Shown: one piece after another, positions 37,176 to 51,762 of the stretch
Position numbering within the stretch: the first letter of the stretch is position 1
Layout: the number at the start of each line of letters is the position of its first letter
Source of the DNA: Bifidobacterium angulatum DSM 20098 = JCM 7096
GTDB lineage: Bacteria; Actinomycetota; Actinomycetes; Actinomycetales; Bifidobacteriaceae
Direction of reading: 5' to 3'
DNA: 64,000 nucleotides
Assembly (NCBI RefSeq): GCF_001025155.1
Contig: NZ_AP012322.1
Location: 620,001 to 684,000 of the forward strand
The notes under the pieces: model-generated
The model's input: only the letters and a program-made list of their open reading frames with translations
What the model was told of the DNA's origin: nothing
Databases searched by the model: none
Position numbers and translations under genes: made by a program

Positions 37176-37204
37176 TTGCATGAGTCGCTGATCGGGTGTA
37201 CTCT
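37176..37204 (+). promoter_or_regulatory. Promoter of ssrA
   Basis: TTGCAT at 37176-37181 and TACTCT at 37199-37204 are 17 bp apart, which fits a sigma-70 promoter. Transcription would start near 37211, about 35 nt before the mature tmRNA 5' end. A small hairpin (TCCGGTT-CAC-AACCGGA, 37211-37227) lies in the leader that RNase P would remove. Confidence 0.6.
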
Positions 37205-37245
37205 AAAAAGTCCGGTTCACAACCGGAGCTTGATAATTCAAGATT

Positions 37246-37640
37246 GGGGCTGATCGGTTTCGACGGTGACCTGTTCGTCGCAGGGAAGCGTGCCGAGAAC
37301 GCAGGGTCCGCTCGCGATGCCCCCTGCAAAAGAATAAGTGCTAAATCTAACCGCACTGAGTTCGCTCTCGCTGCCTGAGCTTCGCGCCAGGATTAACCAG
37401 TGAGCAGCCGCTCCGTTCACTCCTCTTCGTCTTTGGGAGGATGCTGAGCGTCGTTTAGAAGACTTGCTCTACCAGTTGAGCCACAGGGCTGGTAGGGGAC
37501 TCGTACTGTAGATATGCTCGCCAACAGTTGTCTGCGACATCGTTGGGGGCAGAAAAATCGCCATCTTGGCCAGCAGACTACGCACGTAGAAGACTGAGGG
37601 TACGGTCATCGGACCGGGGTTCAATTCCCCGCAGCTCCAC
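37246..37640 (+). ncRNA. ssrA: Transfer-messenger RNA (tmRNA)
   Basis: The 5' end GGGGCTGATCGGTTTCGACGG and the 3' end with T arm GGGGTTCAATTCCCC and CAGCTCCA form the tRNA-like domain, with GGGGCTG pairing to CAGCTCC. The resume codon is GCT at 37340, and the tag reads AKSNRTEFALAA before the TGA at 37376-37378. This tag is, from memory, the bifidobacterial one. tmRNA rescues ribosomes stalled on broken mRNAs and marks the peptides for proteolysis. CCA is not encoded. Short protein-like frames across this gene are artefacts. Confidence 0.97.
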
Positions 37641-37646
37641 GAATGA

Positions 37647-37672
37647 AAGCCGCCAGAAATGGCGGCTTTTCT
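37647..37672 (+). terminator. Rho-independent terminator of ssrA
   Basis: A 10-bp stem (AAAGCCGCCA / TGGCGGCTTT) with GAAA tetraloop is followed by TCTTG. Confidence 0.85.
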
Positions 37673-37766
37673 TGTATTCCCGGTGCTCCGCTACGGCAGA
37701 TGCGCCGGGATCCATGCGGTTTTGCGACATATCGGGCTGGTCGGGCTGATTCGCGGGCATAGGAAG

Positions 37767-37821
37767 GCCGGGCTGGTTGGGTGCAATGGGCGCAATGGAA
37801 ACCCACCCAAGCCAGCCCGGC
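37767..37821 (-). terminator. Long hairpin after the arylsulfotransferase gene
   Basis: About 17 bp (GCCGGGCTGG-TTGGGTG with CACCCAA-GCCAGCCCGGC, one bulged base) close a loop of about 20 nt. It starts 8 bp past the stop of the minus-strand gene; the T tract is weak (CTTCCT). Confidence 0.6.
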
Positions 37822-37828
37822 TCGCACG

Positions 37829-39547
37829 CTACGCGAAGTAGAAGTCTTGGAAATCGTACAGGTACACGCGGTAGATGTACGAGGTGGCGAGCTTCATCGC
37901 ATACTGCGCCTGCAAGGTGCCGTCCGAATCGTAGATGCCGAACAGGCCCTGCATGCCCGAATCCACCAGATTCAGGTCGTCGTCGATCTCCTGCACGGAG
38001 CTGACGTAGGGGGAATAGGGCACCTTGAAGGAATTCACCTCGGTGTACGTGCCGTCGTTCTCATTCACCAGGTACTTACGCAGGCGGGATCGCGAGTCCG
38101 CATCGGTGGCGCTTTGCGAAGTGCTCAACCCCTTGATCGTGGTCCAGTCATAATCGGGGCGGGTCATCGCATATCCGAAGCTGTTGTCGAACAGTGTGAG
38201 ATAGTAGCTGCCGCTTTCCAGCGAATCATCGGTGCTGTAGGTTACGGAATGCTGGCCGCCGGTATCGCCGAAATCACCGTTCCTGGTGAGGAAGGATGCT
38301 GTGTACTGCGTGCCGTTCCACACGCTCGGCTCGCCGATCATATATTGCAGTTTCGGTGTTCCTTCAATATCCGCCACTTTGATGATCGTGGACGTTTCGC
38401 GTGCCGAAAGAATCGCCGAACCGTCGTCCAACAGCTGGATGGTGTTGCAGTGGATCCAATCCCAACGGCCTATGGCGCTTGTATCGGATTCGTCGATGCC
38501 CGAATGCGTGGTCGTGGATTTGTAGTCGGGGAACATCGTGCCCAGATCGAGCAGCAGTGTGGTTTTACCGGTGGTGGTGTCGAGCTTGACCACCTGATCC
38601 TGCACCGCGTGGTCCGATCGCGTCAGATCGGTGGCGAGCAGCACCAGATTGCCGTCGGAGTCGAGCACGTAATCGTGGTGGAGAATGAACTGGTCGTCCA
38701 GGTCGAGAATCTTCTCCAGCTTGCCGAGCCTGTTCATGCCGACCATGGTGTGCGTGGATGCCGAGAACCACATCAGGCCGTTATCGTCGAACAGCAACCG
38801 GTGCGAACGGTAGTATTTCACCGGGATCTCGCCGCGGATCACGCCATTGACGTCGTAGTAGTACATGAAGTCCTGGTCGTCGGAATCGTTGCCGAGGATT
38901 GCATACAATCCGTTGCCCACGCTTTGTGCCGCGGCCGAAGTGGGCGTTCGTTTCTGTTCGAGTTGGATTTCCTCGTCGCCGAGGAGCTTCGGGCCTTTGC
39001 AGGTGAGCTGCCCGGTCGCCACGGTGGAGCCGCTGGCATCGGTGAGTTTCAGCGTGATGGTGTTGGTCGTCTTTGGAATAAGACCGAGCACGATGAACTC
39101 ATGGGTGGTGGCGTAGTCCTTGCCCTGGTTGGCGGTTGCGGTGAAATCCGGGTACCCTTCGGCGTGCACGGTGTAGGAGACGCTGGTGGCTTCGCTTGTG
39201 GTGAAGTACACGTACATCGATGTGGTGTTGGTTCCGTAGGGGTTGACTGCGGTGAACGGATCGTCCAGTGTGGCGGTGGCCTTGTCTCGGTTCGTGATGA
39301 GCGTGGCGTCGGCGTCCTGCTGGTATGCGGTGGTGTAGATGTTGGTGATTGTGGCATTTAGGCGTTCGATCCGATTGCGTTCGATGGCTTCGCCGATCTT
39401 GGCGGTGCCACCAAGGGGGAACATGGTGATGATGATCGCCACTGCCGTGGCTGCGGCGGCGATGGTGGTGATGCGTTTGCGTGTGAATGGGGTGCCTGTT
39501 GCATTCGCTGTTGCGTTTGCGCGTGAATGCGGTCGCAGTGGTCTCAT
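37829..39547 (-). CDS. Arylsulfotransferase (ASST) family protein, membrane anchored
   Basis: The 572-residue protein resembles bacterial arylsulfate sulfotransferases, six-bladed beta-propellers that move sulfate from one phenolic sulfate to another phenol. An N-terminal membrane segment (TIAAAATAVAIIITMFPLGG, near residues 28-47) anchors it outside the cell, followed by an N-terminal beta-sandwich-like domain. Propeller signatures are LHHDYVLDSDGNLVLLATD (His290/291), WDWIHCNTIQLLDDGSAILS (His366) with SARETSTI (Arg383), and GGQHSVTY (His433). These match in order and spacing the catalytic His, His, Arg, His of the E. coli enzyme as I remember them, so activity is plausible. It stands alone with no DsbA-like partner nearby. 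Start ATG 39547 has only a weak Shine-Dalgarno. Confidence 0.78.
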   Translation of the reverse strand: MRPLRPHSRANATANATGTPFTRKRITTIAAAATAVAIIITMFPLGGTAKIGEAIERNRIERLNATITNIYTTAYQQDADATLITNRDKATATLDDPFTAVNPYGTNTTSMYVYFTTSEATSVSYTVHAEGYPDFTATANQGKDYATTHEFIVLGLIPKTTNTITLKLTDASGSTVATGQLTCKGPKLLGDEEIQLEQKRTPTSAAAQSVGNGLYAILGNDSDDQDFMYYYDVNGVIRGEIPVKYYRSHRLLFDDNGLMWFSASTHTMVGMNRLGKLEKILDLDDQFILHHDYVLDSDGNLVLLATDLTRSDHAVQDQVVKLDTTTGKTTLLLDLGTMFPDYKSTTTHSGIDESDTSAIGRWDWIHCNTIQLLDDGSAILSARETSTIIKVADIEGTPKLQYMIGEPSVWNGTQYTASFLTRNGDFGDTGGQHSVTYSTDDSLESGSYYLTLFDNSFGYAMTRPDYDWTTIKGLSTSQSATDADSRSRLRKYLVNENDGTYTEVNSFKVPYSPYVSSVQEIDDDLNLVDSGMQGLFGIYDSDGTLQAQYAMKLATSYIYRVYLYDFQDFYFA

Positions 39548-39724
39548 AATGGTCGCTTTCGCAGTGGTCCAAGTGGTAGCAGACTCGTCGTTGGTCTGAG
39601 CAATTGTTCGCTAATAGCGTCGTGCATCACCCCGCGGATTGTGTGTGGTCTTGCTGGGGGTGTCGATGGTATTTGCTGATTGTTCTCTGAGAAGAATGCC
39701 GCTTTGCTTCCTGCTCCCATCGGT

Positions 39725-39907
39725 TCCCAAACTGCCGACGCTGATGGTCCTCTCACCATCGATAGTTTGGACATTCCTCAAGCTGTTGACGGTGGGAGGG
39801 GAGTCACCGTCGACAGTTTGGGAGGATGGTGTCTCTTTCCCAAACTGTTGACGCTGGCGGCTCTCTCACCGTCGGTGGTTTGGACGTTCCTCGGTCTGCC
39901 GACGATA
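39725..39907. repeat. Array of seven 17-bp repeats in alternating orientation
   Basis: The unit is close to ACCGTCGACAGTTTGGGA. Plus-oriented copies lie at 39755-39771, 39806-39823 and 39868-39884; minus-oriented copies at 39725-39742, 39778-39793, 39838-39855 and 39891-39907. Neighbours can pair to form hairpins. The array lies in the 512-bp gap between the arylsulfotransferase gene and efp, both of which read away from it, so it sits in a divergent promoter region. Confidence 0.75.
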
Positions 39908-40059
39908 GGTGAGGGAGAGGGGGAGTAACACGGCGGGTCGAACGGGGTCGGCGAATCGCATAACGAGGCGTAACAAAGGTGTTCTAGGGGTGGTGGCATA
40001 ATAGCCAAGGCAATTTTTAGGGTTTTGCCCTTGAGGACCAACAGTATAGGTGAGTAAAC

Positions 40060-40617
40060 GTGGCACAGACTACCAATGACATCAAGAACGGCTCTGTTCT
40101 GAACCTTGACGGCCAGCTGTGGACCGTCCTGAAGTTCCAGCACGTCAAGCCGGGCAAGGGCCCCGCTTTCGTGCGTACCACCATCAAGAACGTGCTGAGC
40201 GGCAAGATCGTCGATAAGACCTTCAACGCCGGCATGAAGATGGAGTTCGAGACCGTGGACAACCGTACGCTCCAGTACTCCTATGAGGACGGCGACAACT
40301 ACGTGTTCATGGATATGACCACCTACGATCAGATCATGGTTCCGAAGACCCTGGTCGACAGCAAGTTCCTGCTTGAGGGCACCGACTGCATCGTGTCCTT
40401 CCATGACGGTACCCCGCTGTCCGTCGAACTGCCGGCTTCCGTCATCCTGACCGTCACCCACACCGAGCCGGGCCTGCAGGGCAACCGCTCCAACGCCGGC
40501 ACCAAGCCCGCCACCGTCGAGACCGGCGCCGAGATCCAGGTCCCGCTGTTCATCAACGAGGGTGAGCGTGTGAAGGTCAACACCACCGACGGCTCCTACC
40601 TCGGCCGCGAAAACTGA
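40060..40617 (+). CDS. efp: Elongation factor P
   Basis: The 185-residue, three-domain protein relieves ribosome stalling at polyproline stretches. The N-terminal loop reads [10 protein letters not shown], with Lys33 at the tip that is modified in many bacteria. [20 protein letters not shown] and the C-terminal [16 protein letters not shown] are typical. The start is GTG 40060 after AGGTGAG. An extended -10-like box (TGGCATAAT, 39994-40002) may be its promoter. nusB follows 54 bp later. Confidence 0.96.
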   Translation: MAQTTNDIKNGSVLNLDGQLWTVLKFQHVKPGKGPAFVRTTIKNVLSGKIVDKTFNAGMKMEFETVDNRTLQYSYEDGDNYVFMDMTTYDQIMVPKTLVDSKFLLEGTDCIVSFHDGTPLSVELPASVILTVTHTEPGLQGNRSNAGTKPATVETGAEIQVPLFINEGERVKVNTTDGSYLGREN

Positions 40618-40671
40618 GTTATCGGATTATCGATCACCAAGTTACGACCAAGGTAAAGGACTGACGGCTGT

Positions 40672-41085
40672 ATGGCACGTTCCACTGCTCGTAAGAGGGC
40701 TCTGAATACGTTGTATGAAGCGGATGAGAAGGGGCAGGATATTCTTTCCCTTCTTGAGGAGCGCATTGCGGTTCCCGGCGCACAGACGCCGTTGCCGGAA
40801 TACGCCATCGAAATCGTTCGTGGCGTTGCCGAGCATCGTCGCGATATCGACGAAAAGCTCGATGAATGCTCCACTGGTTGGAAGATCAGTCGTATGGGCG
40901 TTGTCGATCGCAATATTCTGCGCATTGCCGCATGGGAGATCATGTATAACGATGAGGTGCCCGACAGGGTGGCCATCGATGAGGCTCTCGGCCTTGCGAA
41001 GACATTGTGCGACGGCGAATCGCCTGCTTTCATTCACGGACTGCTGTCCGCTGTATGCACGGCTCACGAGAAGCCGTTGGATTGA
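40672..41085 (+). CDS. nusB: Transcription antitermination factor NusB
   Basis: The 137-residue helical protein binds boxA RNA with S10 (NusE) during rRNA antitermination. It shows RSTARKRALNTLYEADEKGQ at the N-terminus, WKISRMGVVDRNILRIAAWE in the middle, and VAIDEALGLAKTLCDGESPAF near the end, all typical. Start ATG 40672 has AAAGGA at 11 nt. It forms a unit with efp, ended by a terminator at 41095. Confidence 0.95.
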   Translation: MARSTARKRALNTLYEADEKGQDILSLLEERIAVPGAQTPLPEYAIEIVRGVAEHRRDIDEKLDECSTGWKISRMGVVDRNILRIAAWEIMYNDEVPDRVAIDEALGLAKTLCDGESPAFIHGLLSAVCTAHEKPLD

Positions 41086-41094
41086 TATTTGTTG

Positions 41095-41128
41095 AACGCC
41101 TCCCGTTATTGCACGGGGGGCGTTCTTA
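41095..41128 (+). terminator. Terminator after nusB
   Basis: A 12-bp stem with one G-T pair (AACGCCTCCCGT / ACGGGGGGCGTT) and a 6-nt loop is followed by CTTATG. Confidence 0.7.
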
Positions 41129-41158
41129 TGAGATGTGACAAATGTGGTATCGGGTTCC

Positions 41159-41185
41159 GTTCTATGGGCGCACAGGGCATAGAAC
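41159..41185 (+). promoter_or_regulatory. Inverted repeat upstream of carA
   Basis: GTTCTATG and CATAGAAC form a perfect 8-bp inverted repeat with an 11-nt spacer, about 115 bp before the carA start. It could be an operator or a leader hairpin for pyrimidine or arginine control; no regulator can be named. Confidence 0.4.
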
Positions 41186-41300
41186 GATACAAGCGTGAGA
41201 GAATCGAAGTAGTCAGGTAATACGCCCGGTCGGCGTGTGAATTCGTGATGAACGTTACTCTTGGCTTGAATAACCCGAATGAGAATAAGGGGGTTGCGCG

Positions 41301-42497
41301 GTGAGCGACAAACCAATCTGTGACCAGAATGAGGCCATTCTCGTTCTGGAAGATGGTCAGGTATATGTAGGCGAGCCTTACGGGGCCGAAGGCAAGACGA
41401 CCGGCGAGATCGTGTTCGCCACTGCCATGACCGGCTATCAGGAGACTCTTACCGATCCGAGCTACGACCGTCAGATTGTGGTGCAGACCTTCCCGCATAT
41501 CGGCGATACCGGTGTGAACAGCGAGGATCCGGAATCCGCCCGCATCTGGGTCGCCGGCTATGTGGTCCGCGATCCCAGCCCGAACGTGAGCAACTGGCGT
41601 GCCGAAGGCAGCCTCGACGATGATCTGACGAAGCAGGGCATTGTGGGCATCAGCGGCATCGACACCCGTAAGCTGGTGCGTCACCTGCGTTCCGCCGGTG
41701 TGATGCGCGCCGGTGTGTTCTCCGGTGAGGCGCTGCTGGACGCCAAGGGCAAGGTCAAGGAACTGGATGAGTTCCTGGCGGATGTGAAGGCCACCGCGCA
41801 GATGCAGGGGCTGAGCCTGTATGAGGAGGTCAGCACCAAGGAGGCGTACACCATCGAGCCGTGCGGCGAGTTCGAAGGCAAGGAGCCGCTGTACACCGTG
41901 GCCGCCGTCGATCTGGGCATCAAGGCCATGACTCCGCATCGTATGGCGGAGCGCGGCTGCCGTGTGCACGTCGTCCCCTCCAACATCACGTTCGAACAGC
42001 TGCAGGAGCTCAATCCCGACGGCGTGTTCTTCTCCAACGGCCCGGGCGACCCGGAACAGGCCGGCCCCGAAGTCGAACTGCTACGCAAGGTGCTCGACGC
42101 CGGTTACCCGTTCTTCGGCATCTGCTTCGGCAACCAGCTGCTTGGCCGCGCACTCGGCTTCGGCACCTACAAGCTGAAGTTCGGCCACCGTGGCATCAAC
42201 CAGCCGGTGAAGGACATGACTACCGGCAAGATCGAGATCACCGCGCACAATCACGGCTTCGCGGTCGACGCCCCGATCGGCCAGACCGTCGACGCCCCGT
42301 TCGAGAACGGCAAGTACGGCAAGGTGTTCGTCTCGCATATCGATCTGAACGACAATGTGGTGGAGGGTCTGCAGTGCGTGGACATTCCCGCGTTCTCCGT
42401 GCAGTACCACCCCGAAGCCGCCGCCGGACCGCACGACGCGGCATACCTGTTTGATCGTTTCGTTGAACTGATGAAGAATTCCAAGGAAGGTAAGTGA
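41301..42497 (+). CDS. carA: Carbamoyl-phosphate synthase, small (glutaminase) subunit
   Basis: The 398-residue subunit splits glutamine and channels ammonia to CarB. The N-terminal CarA domain has [20 protein letters not shown] and [18 protein letters not shown]; the amidotransferase domain has [20 protein letters not shown], the nucleophile Cys in [16 protein letters not shown], and the His-Glu pair near [19 protein letters not shown]. The start GTG 41301 follows AAGGGGG. carB begins one base after its stop. Confidence 0.97.
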   Translation: MSDKPICDQNEAILVLEDGQVYVGEPYGAEGKTTGEIVFATAMTGYQETLTDPSYDRQIVVQTFPHIGDTGVNSEDPESARIWVAGYVVRDPSPNVSNWRAEGSLDDDLTKQGIVGISGIDTRKLVRHLRSAGVMRAGVFSGEALLDAKGKVKELDEFLADVKATAQMQGLSLYEEVSTKEAYTIEPCGEFEGKEPLYTVAAVDLGIKAMTPHRMAERGCRVHVVPSNITFEQLQELNPDGVFFSNGPGDPEQAGPEVELLRKVLDAGYPFFGICFGNQLLGRALGFGTYKLKFGHRGINQPVKDMTTGKIEITAHNHGFAVDAPIGQTVDAPFENGKYGKVFVSHIDLNDNVVEGLQCVDIPAFSVQYHPEAAAGPHDAAYLFDRFVELMKNSKEGK

Positions 42498-42498
42498 C

Positions 42499-45882
<3,384 letters not shown>

Positions 45883-45883
45883 G

Positions 45884-46813
45884 ATGAACGACGTCATTGC
45901 CAGCAGCCACGAGGATCAGCTTCGTGCGGAACGCTCCAATTTCGGCCTGCGTCTGCACAACTCCATGAGCAAGTACGGTCCGCTGTGCGTTGGCATTGAC
46001 CCGCATCGCAGACTCCTGACGGACTGGGGCTACAACGTTGACGCGAACGGCGCGGAGATGTTCTCGATGCGCATGCTGCAGGCCGCGAACGGCCGCGCCG
46101 CCGCCGTCAAATTCCAGATGCCCATGTTCGAACGGTACGGTTCCAAAGGCTTTGTCGTATTGGAACGGCTGCTCTACGCGGCACGGCAGATGGGTGTGAT
46201 CACCATCGTGGATTGCGTGCATGGAGGTCTTTCCACCACCATCTCCGCCATCGCCGACGCGTATTTCAAGCCTGGTGCGCCGATGAAGGCCGATGCGATC
46301 ACGCTACTGCCGTATTACGGTGAGCGTTCGCTACGTGGCCTGATCGATGATGCCCTTGATAACGGCAGTGGTGTGTTCATCGCTTCGCTGACCTCGAACG
46401 AGGAGGGGCGCAGCGTGCAAAGCGCCATTCGCCAAGGCGGCTCCTACAAGGGGCAGACCGTGGCGTATGGCATTGCCGCCGCCGCGCAGAAGCATAATGC
46501 CGAGCATGAGGGCATGGGGTCCGTTGGTCTGATCGTGGGTGCGACCGTAGGGCAGTGGATCGAGCAGACCGGTGTCAATCCGGCGCATTTCACCGGTCCG
46601 ATCCTTTCCCCGGGCTACGGCTGGCAGGGGGCCGAGGCTCAGGATCTGAAAACCCTGTTCAAGGGAACGCATGGCAACGTGCTGGTCACCGTGTCGCGTT
46701 CCATCGCTACCAAAGGGCCTGACATCGCCGATCTTGCAGCGGCTACCGAAGCCATTGCGTTCGACGTGCGCCAGGCCATGATGGAAGCCGAAGACGAAAC
46801 CATGGAGGTATAA
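45884..46813 (+). CDS. PyrF (OMP decarboxylase, type 2) homologue lacking catalytic Lys and Asp
   Basis: The 309-residue protein follows the actinobacterial type 2 PyrF along its whole length: GPLCVGIDPHRRLLTDWG near residue 32, AAVKFQMPMFERYGSKGF near residue 73, VFIASLTSNEEGRSVQ, VGLIVGATVG, and FTGPILSPGYGWQG. At the catalytic motif, where the family reads DAKRGDIGST, it reads DCVHGGLSTT (residues 110-119; 46211-46240). The first Asp is kept, but the Lys that protonates C6 becomes Val and the second Asp becomes Gly. Without these, decarboxylation of OMP is not expected. The frame is intact and sits one base after carB, so it is kept and translated with carAB. Another true pyrF elsewhere is expected. 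Reasonable roles are a regulatory pseudo-enzyme or a changed activity; this is inference. Automatic annotation would call it pyrF. Confidence 0.85.
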   Translation: MNDVIASSHEDQLRAERSNFGLRLHNSMSKYGPLCVGIDPHRRLLTDWGYNVDANGAEMFSMRMLQAANGRAAAVKFQMPMFERYGSKGFVVLERLLYAARQMGVITIVDCVHGGLSTTISAIADAYFKPGAPMKADAITLLPYYGERSLRGLIDDALDNGSGVFIASLTSNEEGRSVQSAIRQGGSYKGQTVAYGIAAAAQKHNAEHEGMGSVGLIVGATVGQWIEQTGVNPAHFTGPILSPGYGWQGAEAQDLKTLFKGTHGNVLVTVSRSIATKGPDIADLAAATEAIAFDVRQAMMEAEDETMEV

Positions 46814-46816
46814 GCA

Positions 46817-47401
46817 GTGACGAACGGACGTCTTATCGTGCTCAGCGGGCCCACCGCGGTCGGCAAGGGCACGGTGGAGCAGAAGCTGCTGGCCGACCAT
46901 CCCGAAATCTGGGTGTCGGTGTCCGCCACCACCCGCGATCCGCGACCCGGCGAGCAGGATGGCGTGAACTATTGGTTCATGACGGAAGACGAGTTTGTGG
47001 CCGGCGAACGCGACGGCAAGTTCCTGGAAACCGCCGTGGTGCACGGTATGGCCCATTACGGCACGCCTCTGGAACCGGTGAAGGAGCATTTGAGCAGGAA
47101 CGTTCCCACGCTGCTGGAAATCGATCTGCAAGGCGCCAGGCGCGTCCGCGAACGTGCCACCGAGCTTGGGCTTGACGTGGTGACGGTGTTCATCGCGCCG
47201 CCGTCGTTCGAAGAGCTGAAGCGTCGCCTGATCGGTCGCGGTACCGAAACCGCCGAACAGCAGGCCAAGCGGTTGGAAACCGCCAAGGTGGAGCTTGCGG
47301 CCGAGAATGAATTCGATGTGGTCATCGTCAACGACACCGTGGACAAGGCCGCGGACGACCTGTGGAAGGTGATCGCCGAAGAGTACGGCCTGAGCGAATA
47401 G
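46817..47401 (+). CDS. gmk: Guanylate kinase
   Basis: The 194-residue enzyme phosphorylates GMP to GDP with ATP. The P-loop is SGPTAVGKGTVEQ (the family more often reads GPSGVGKGT), and the GMP-binding region has VSATTRDPRPGEQDGVNYWF, GKFLETAVVHGMAHYGTP and LEIDLQGARRVR. The C-terminal RRLIGRGTETAEQQAKRL is the lid. The start is GTG 46817, three bases after the PyrF homologue, so it is the last gene of the carA operon. Confidence 0.95.
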   Translation: MTNGRLIVLSGPTAVGKGTVEQKLLADHPEIWVSVSATTRDPRPGEQDGVNYWFMTEDEFVAGERDGKFLETAVVHGMAHYGTPLEPVKEHLSRNVPTLLEIDLQGARRVRERATELGLDVVTVFIAPPSFEELKRRLIGRGTETAEQQAKRLETAKVELAAENEFDVVIVNDTVDKAADDLWKVIAEEYGLSE

Positions 47402-47605
47402 TGCGCGATAGGGGAGTGCCGGAAATACGCATTTCGGTGCGCTCCGAGGCTTTCCCCATACCGCCGTTCCTAGCCATGTGCGGTAAGCCTGCGGCTGTGG
47501 GCAGCATGCTCATGGCAGATCGGGTGACATGTCAAGTCGGACGGAATCATTGAGATTCCATCTCTTCCCACACCCACGTATGCATCCGCATCGATGCGCC
47601 ATATA

Positions 47606-47655
47606 TACGAATGCGCCGGCGAACGGCATGGATTCCGTTCGCCGGCGCATTCGTA
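47606..47655. terminator. Long bidirectional terminator between gmk and the thiamine genes
   Basis: A perfect 21-bp stem, TACGAATGCGCCGGCGAACG plus one pair, with an 8-nt loop (CATGGATT) lies between convergent operons. The preceding 200 bp after gmk hold nothing else that I can recognise. Confidence 0.85.
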
Positions 47656-47668
47656 TTCTTCGAGAGCG

Positions 47669-48043
47669 TCAGTCCTGCTTATCGCCCAGGATCTCGTTCA
47701 CCAGCTCCTGCTTGGCGTGGATCTGTCCTTCGAATCCAGGGCGGATGTCAAGGCGGATCACCACGTCGGTGCGGTAGCCCTGGCCGGCGAGCTTCATCGT
47801 CGCGTCACGAATCACCTTGAGCACATCGTCGATGTCGCCTTCGATGTTGGTGAACATGGCGTTCGTCTCATTCGGCAGGCCGGACTGTCGAATCACATCC
47901 ACCGCCTGCGACACGTAGGTGGATTTCTCCGGGCTTGCTCCGGCCGGGCTGATGGCGACGGCCGCCAGCGTGTTGATGTACGGCTTGCCGGTTTTCGGAT
48001 CGACCGGCACTTCCTGCTTTTCGGCATTGCGGTCAAGGGGCAT
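47669..48043 (-). CDS. Thiamine-binding protein, MTH1187/YqgV family
   Basis: The 124-residue protein belongs to the small MTH1187 (formerly DUF77) family of ferredoxin-like folds. Some members bind thiamine or its precursors. Typical parts are AAVAISPAGASPEKSTYVSQ, SGLPNETNAMFTNIEGDIDD and VIRLDIRPGFEGQIHAKQEL. It has about 25 additional residues before the domain. The start at 48043 is preceded by GAGGAACATC. It is the last gene of the thiM-thiEC-thiD group, which agrees with a thiamine link. Confidence 0.82.
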   Translation of the reverse strand: MPLDRNAEKQEVPVDPKTGKPYINTLAAVAISPAGASPEKSTYVSQAVDVIRQSGLPNETNAMFTNIEGDIDDVLKVIRDATMKLAGQGYRTDVVIRLDIRPGFEGQIHAKQELVNEILGDKQD

Positions 48044-48133
48044 GATGTTCCTCGTTTCTCGTAGGTGTTGCTTACGGTTTGTACGGATAGCGGCGTATTG
48101 GCGCGTGCGTTTGGGTCTCGTCGGCCCCGGCGC

Positions 48134-48934
48134 TCAGCGCCAATGCCAGGCGTGATCCATCGGGCCGGAGCCGTGGCCCAGGTCAAGCTGCGCGTTCAAC
48201 GCGCCGGTCAGGTACGTCTTGGCGCTGCGGATGGCTTCGGGCAGCGTTTCGCCAAGCGCCAGGTGCGAGGCGATGGCGGAGCTCAGCGTGCAGCCGGTGC
48301 CGTGCGTGTTCGGATTGTCCACGCGCTTGCCCTTGAACCAGGTGATGGTGCCGTCGGTCTGCGCCAGCACGTCGTTCGCGTCGTTCGTGTCGTGCCCGCC
48401 TTTGACCAGCGAGGCGCAGCCATACTGCCGGGTGAGCGCCAGCGCGGCACGTTCCATGCCTGCCGCATCGTCGATATCCAGTCCGGTCAGCGCACAGGTT
48501 TCCGGAATGTTCGGTGTGATCACCGTGGCGAGGGGGAACAGGCGGCTTGTGAGCGCGTCGATGGCGTCGTCGCTGATGAGCTTTGCGCCCGAGGTGGCCA
48601 CCATAACCGGGTCGAGCACCACGTTGGTGGCGTGATGGGCGGTGAGGCGATCGGCGATGGCGTTGATGAGATCCACCGAGGAGACCATGCCGATCTTCAC
48701 CGCGACCGGTGGAATATCGTCGAATACTGCATCGATCTGATCGGCGAGGATCGACGGTTCGGTGTCTTGAATGGAACGCACGCCGGTGGTGTTCTGCGCG
48801 GTGAGCGCGGTGATGGCGCTCATGCCGAATACGCCGTTGGCCAGCATGGTCTTCAGATCGGCCTGAATGCCTGCGCCGCCGGAGGAATCCGATCCGGCGA
48901 TGGCGAGTACCGGTTGCAATGTCGTGTGTTCCAT
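48134..48934 (-). CDS. thiD: Hydroxymethylpyrimidine/phosphomethylpyrimidine kinase
   Basis: The 266-residue ribokinase-fold enzyme phosphorylates HMP and HMP-P to HMP-PP, the pyrimidine donor for thiamine. It has AIAGSDSSGGAGIQADLKTM near residue 10, KIGMVSSVDLINAIADRL, VLDPVMVATSGAKLI and the anion hole/catalytic Asp region THGTGCTLSSAIASHLALG (Cys near residue 210). Start ATG 48934 has AAGGAG with 6-nt spacing. It lies 50 bp after the thiE-thiC fusion. Confidence 0.95.
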   Translation of the reverse strand: MEHTTLQPVLAIAGSDSSGGAGIQADLKTMLANGVFGMSAITALTAQNTTGVRSIQDTEPSILADQIDAVFDDIPPVAVKIGMVSSVDLINAIADRLTAHHATNVVLDPVMVATSGAKLISDDAIDALTSRLFPLATVITPNIPETCALTGLDIDDAAGMERAALALTRQYGCASLVKGGHDTNDANDVLAQTDGTITWFKGKRVDNPNTHGTGCTLSSAIASHLALGETLPEAIRSAKTYLTGALNAQLDLGHGSGPMDHAWHWR

Positions 48935-48984
48935 TCATGTCTCCTTGGTGTGTGGTTCTCTGCTTTCAGCCTACTCGCAGTCGT

Positions 48985-51762
<2,778 letters not shown>

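Noticed and set aside
37196..37378. 60-codon frame ending in AKSNRTEFALAA
   Set aside because: This is the reading frame through the tmRNA tag; only the last 12 codons are translated, as the trans-translation tag.
39725..39907. CRISPR-like array
   Set aside because: The units alternate in direction and spacers are short and variable; no cas genes are near.
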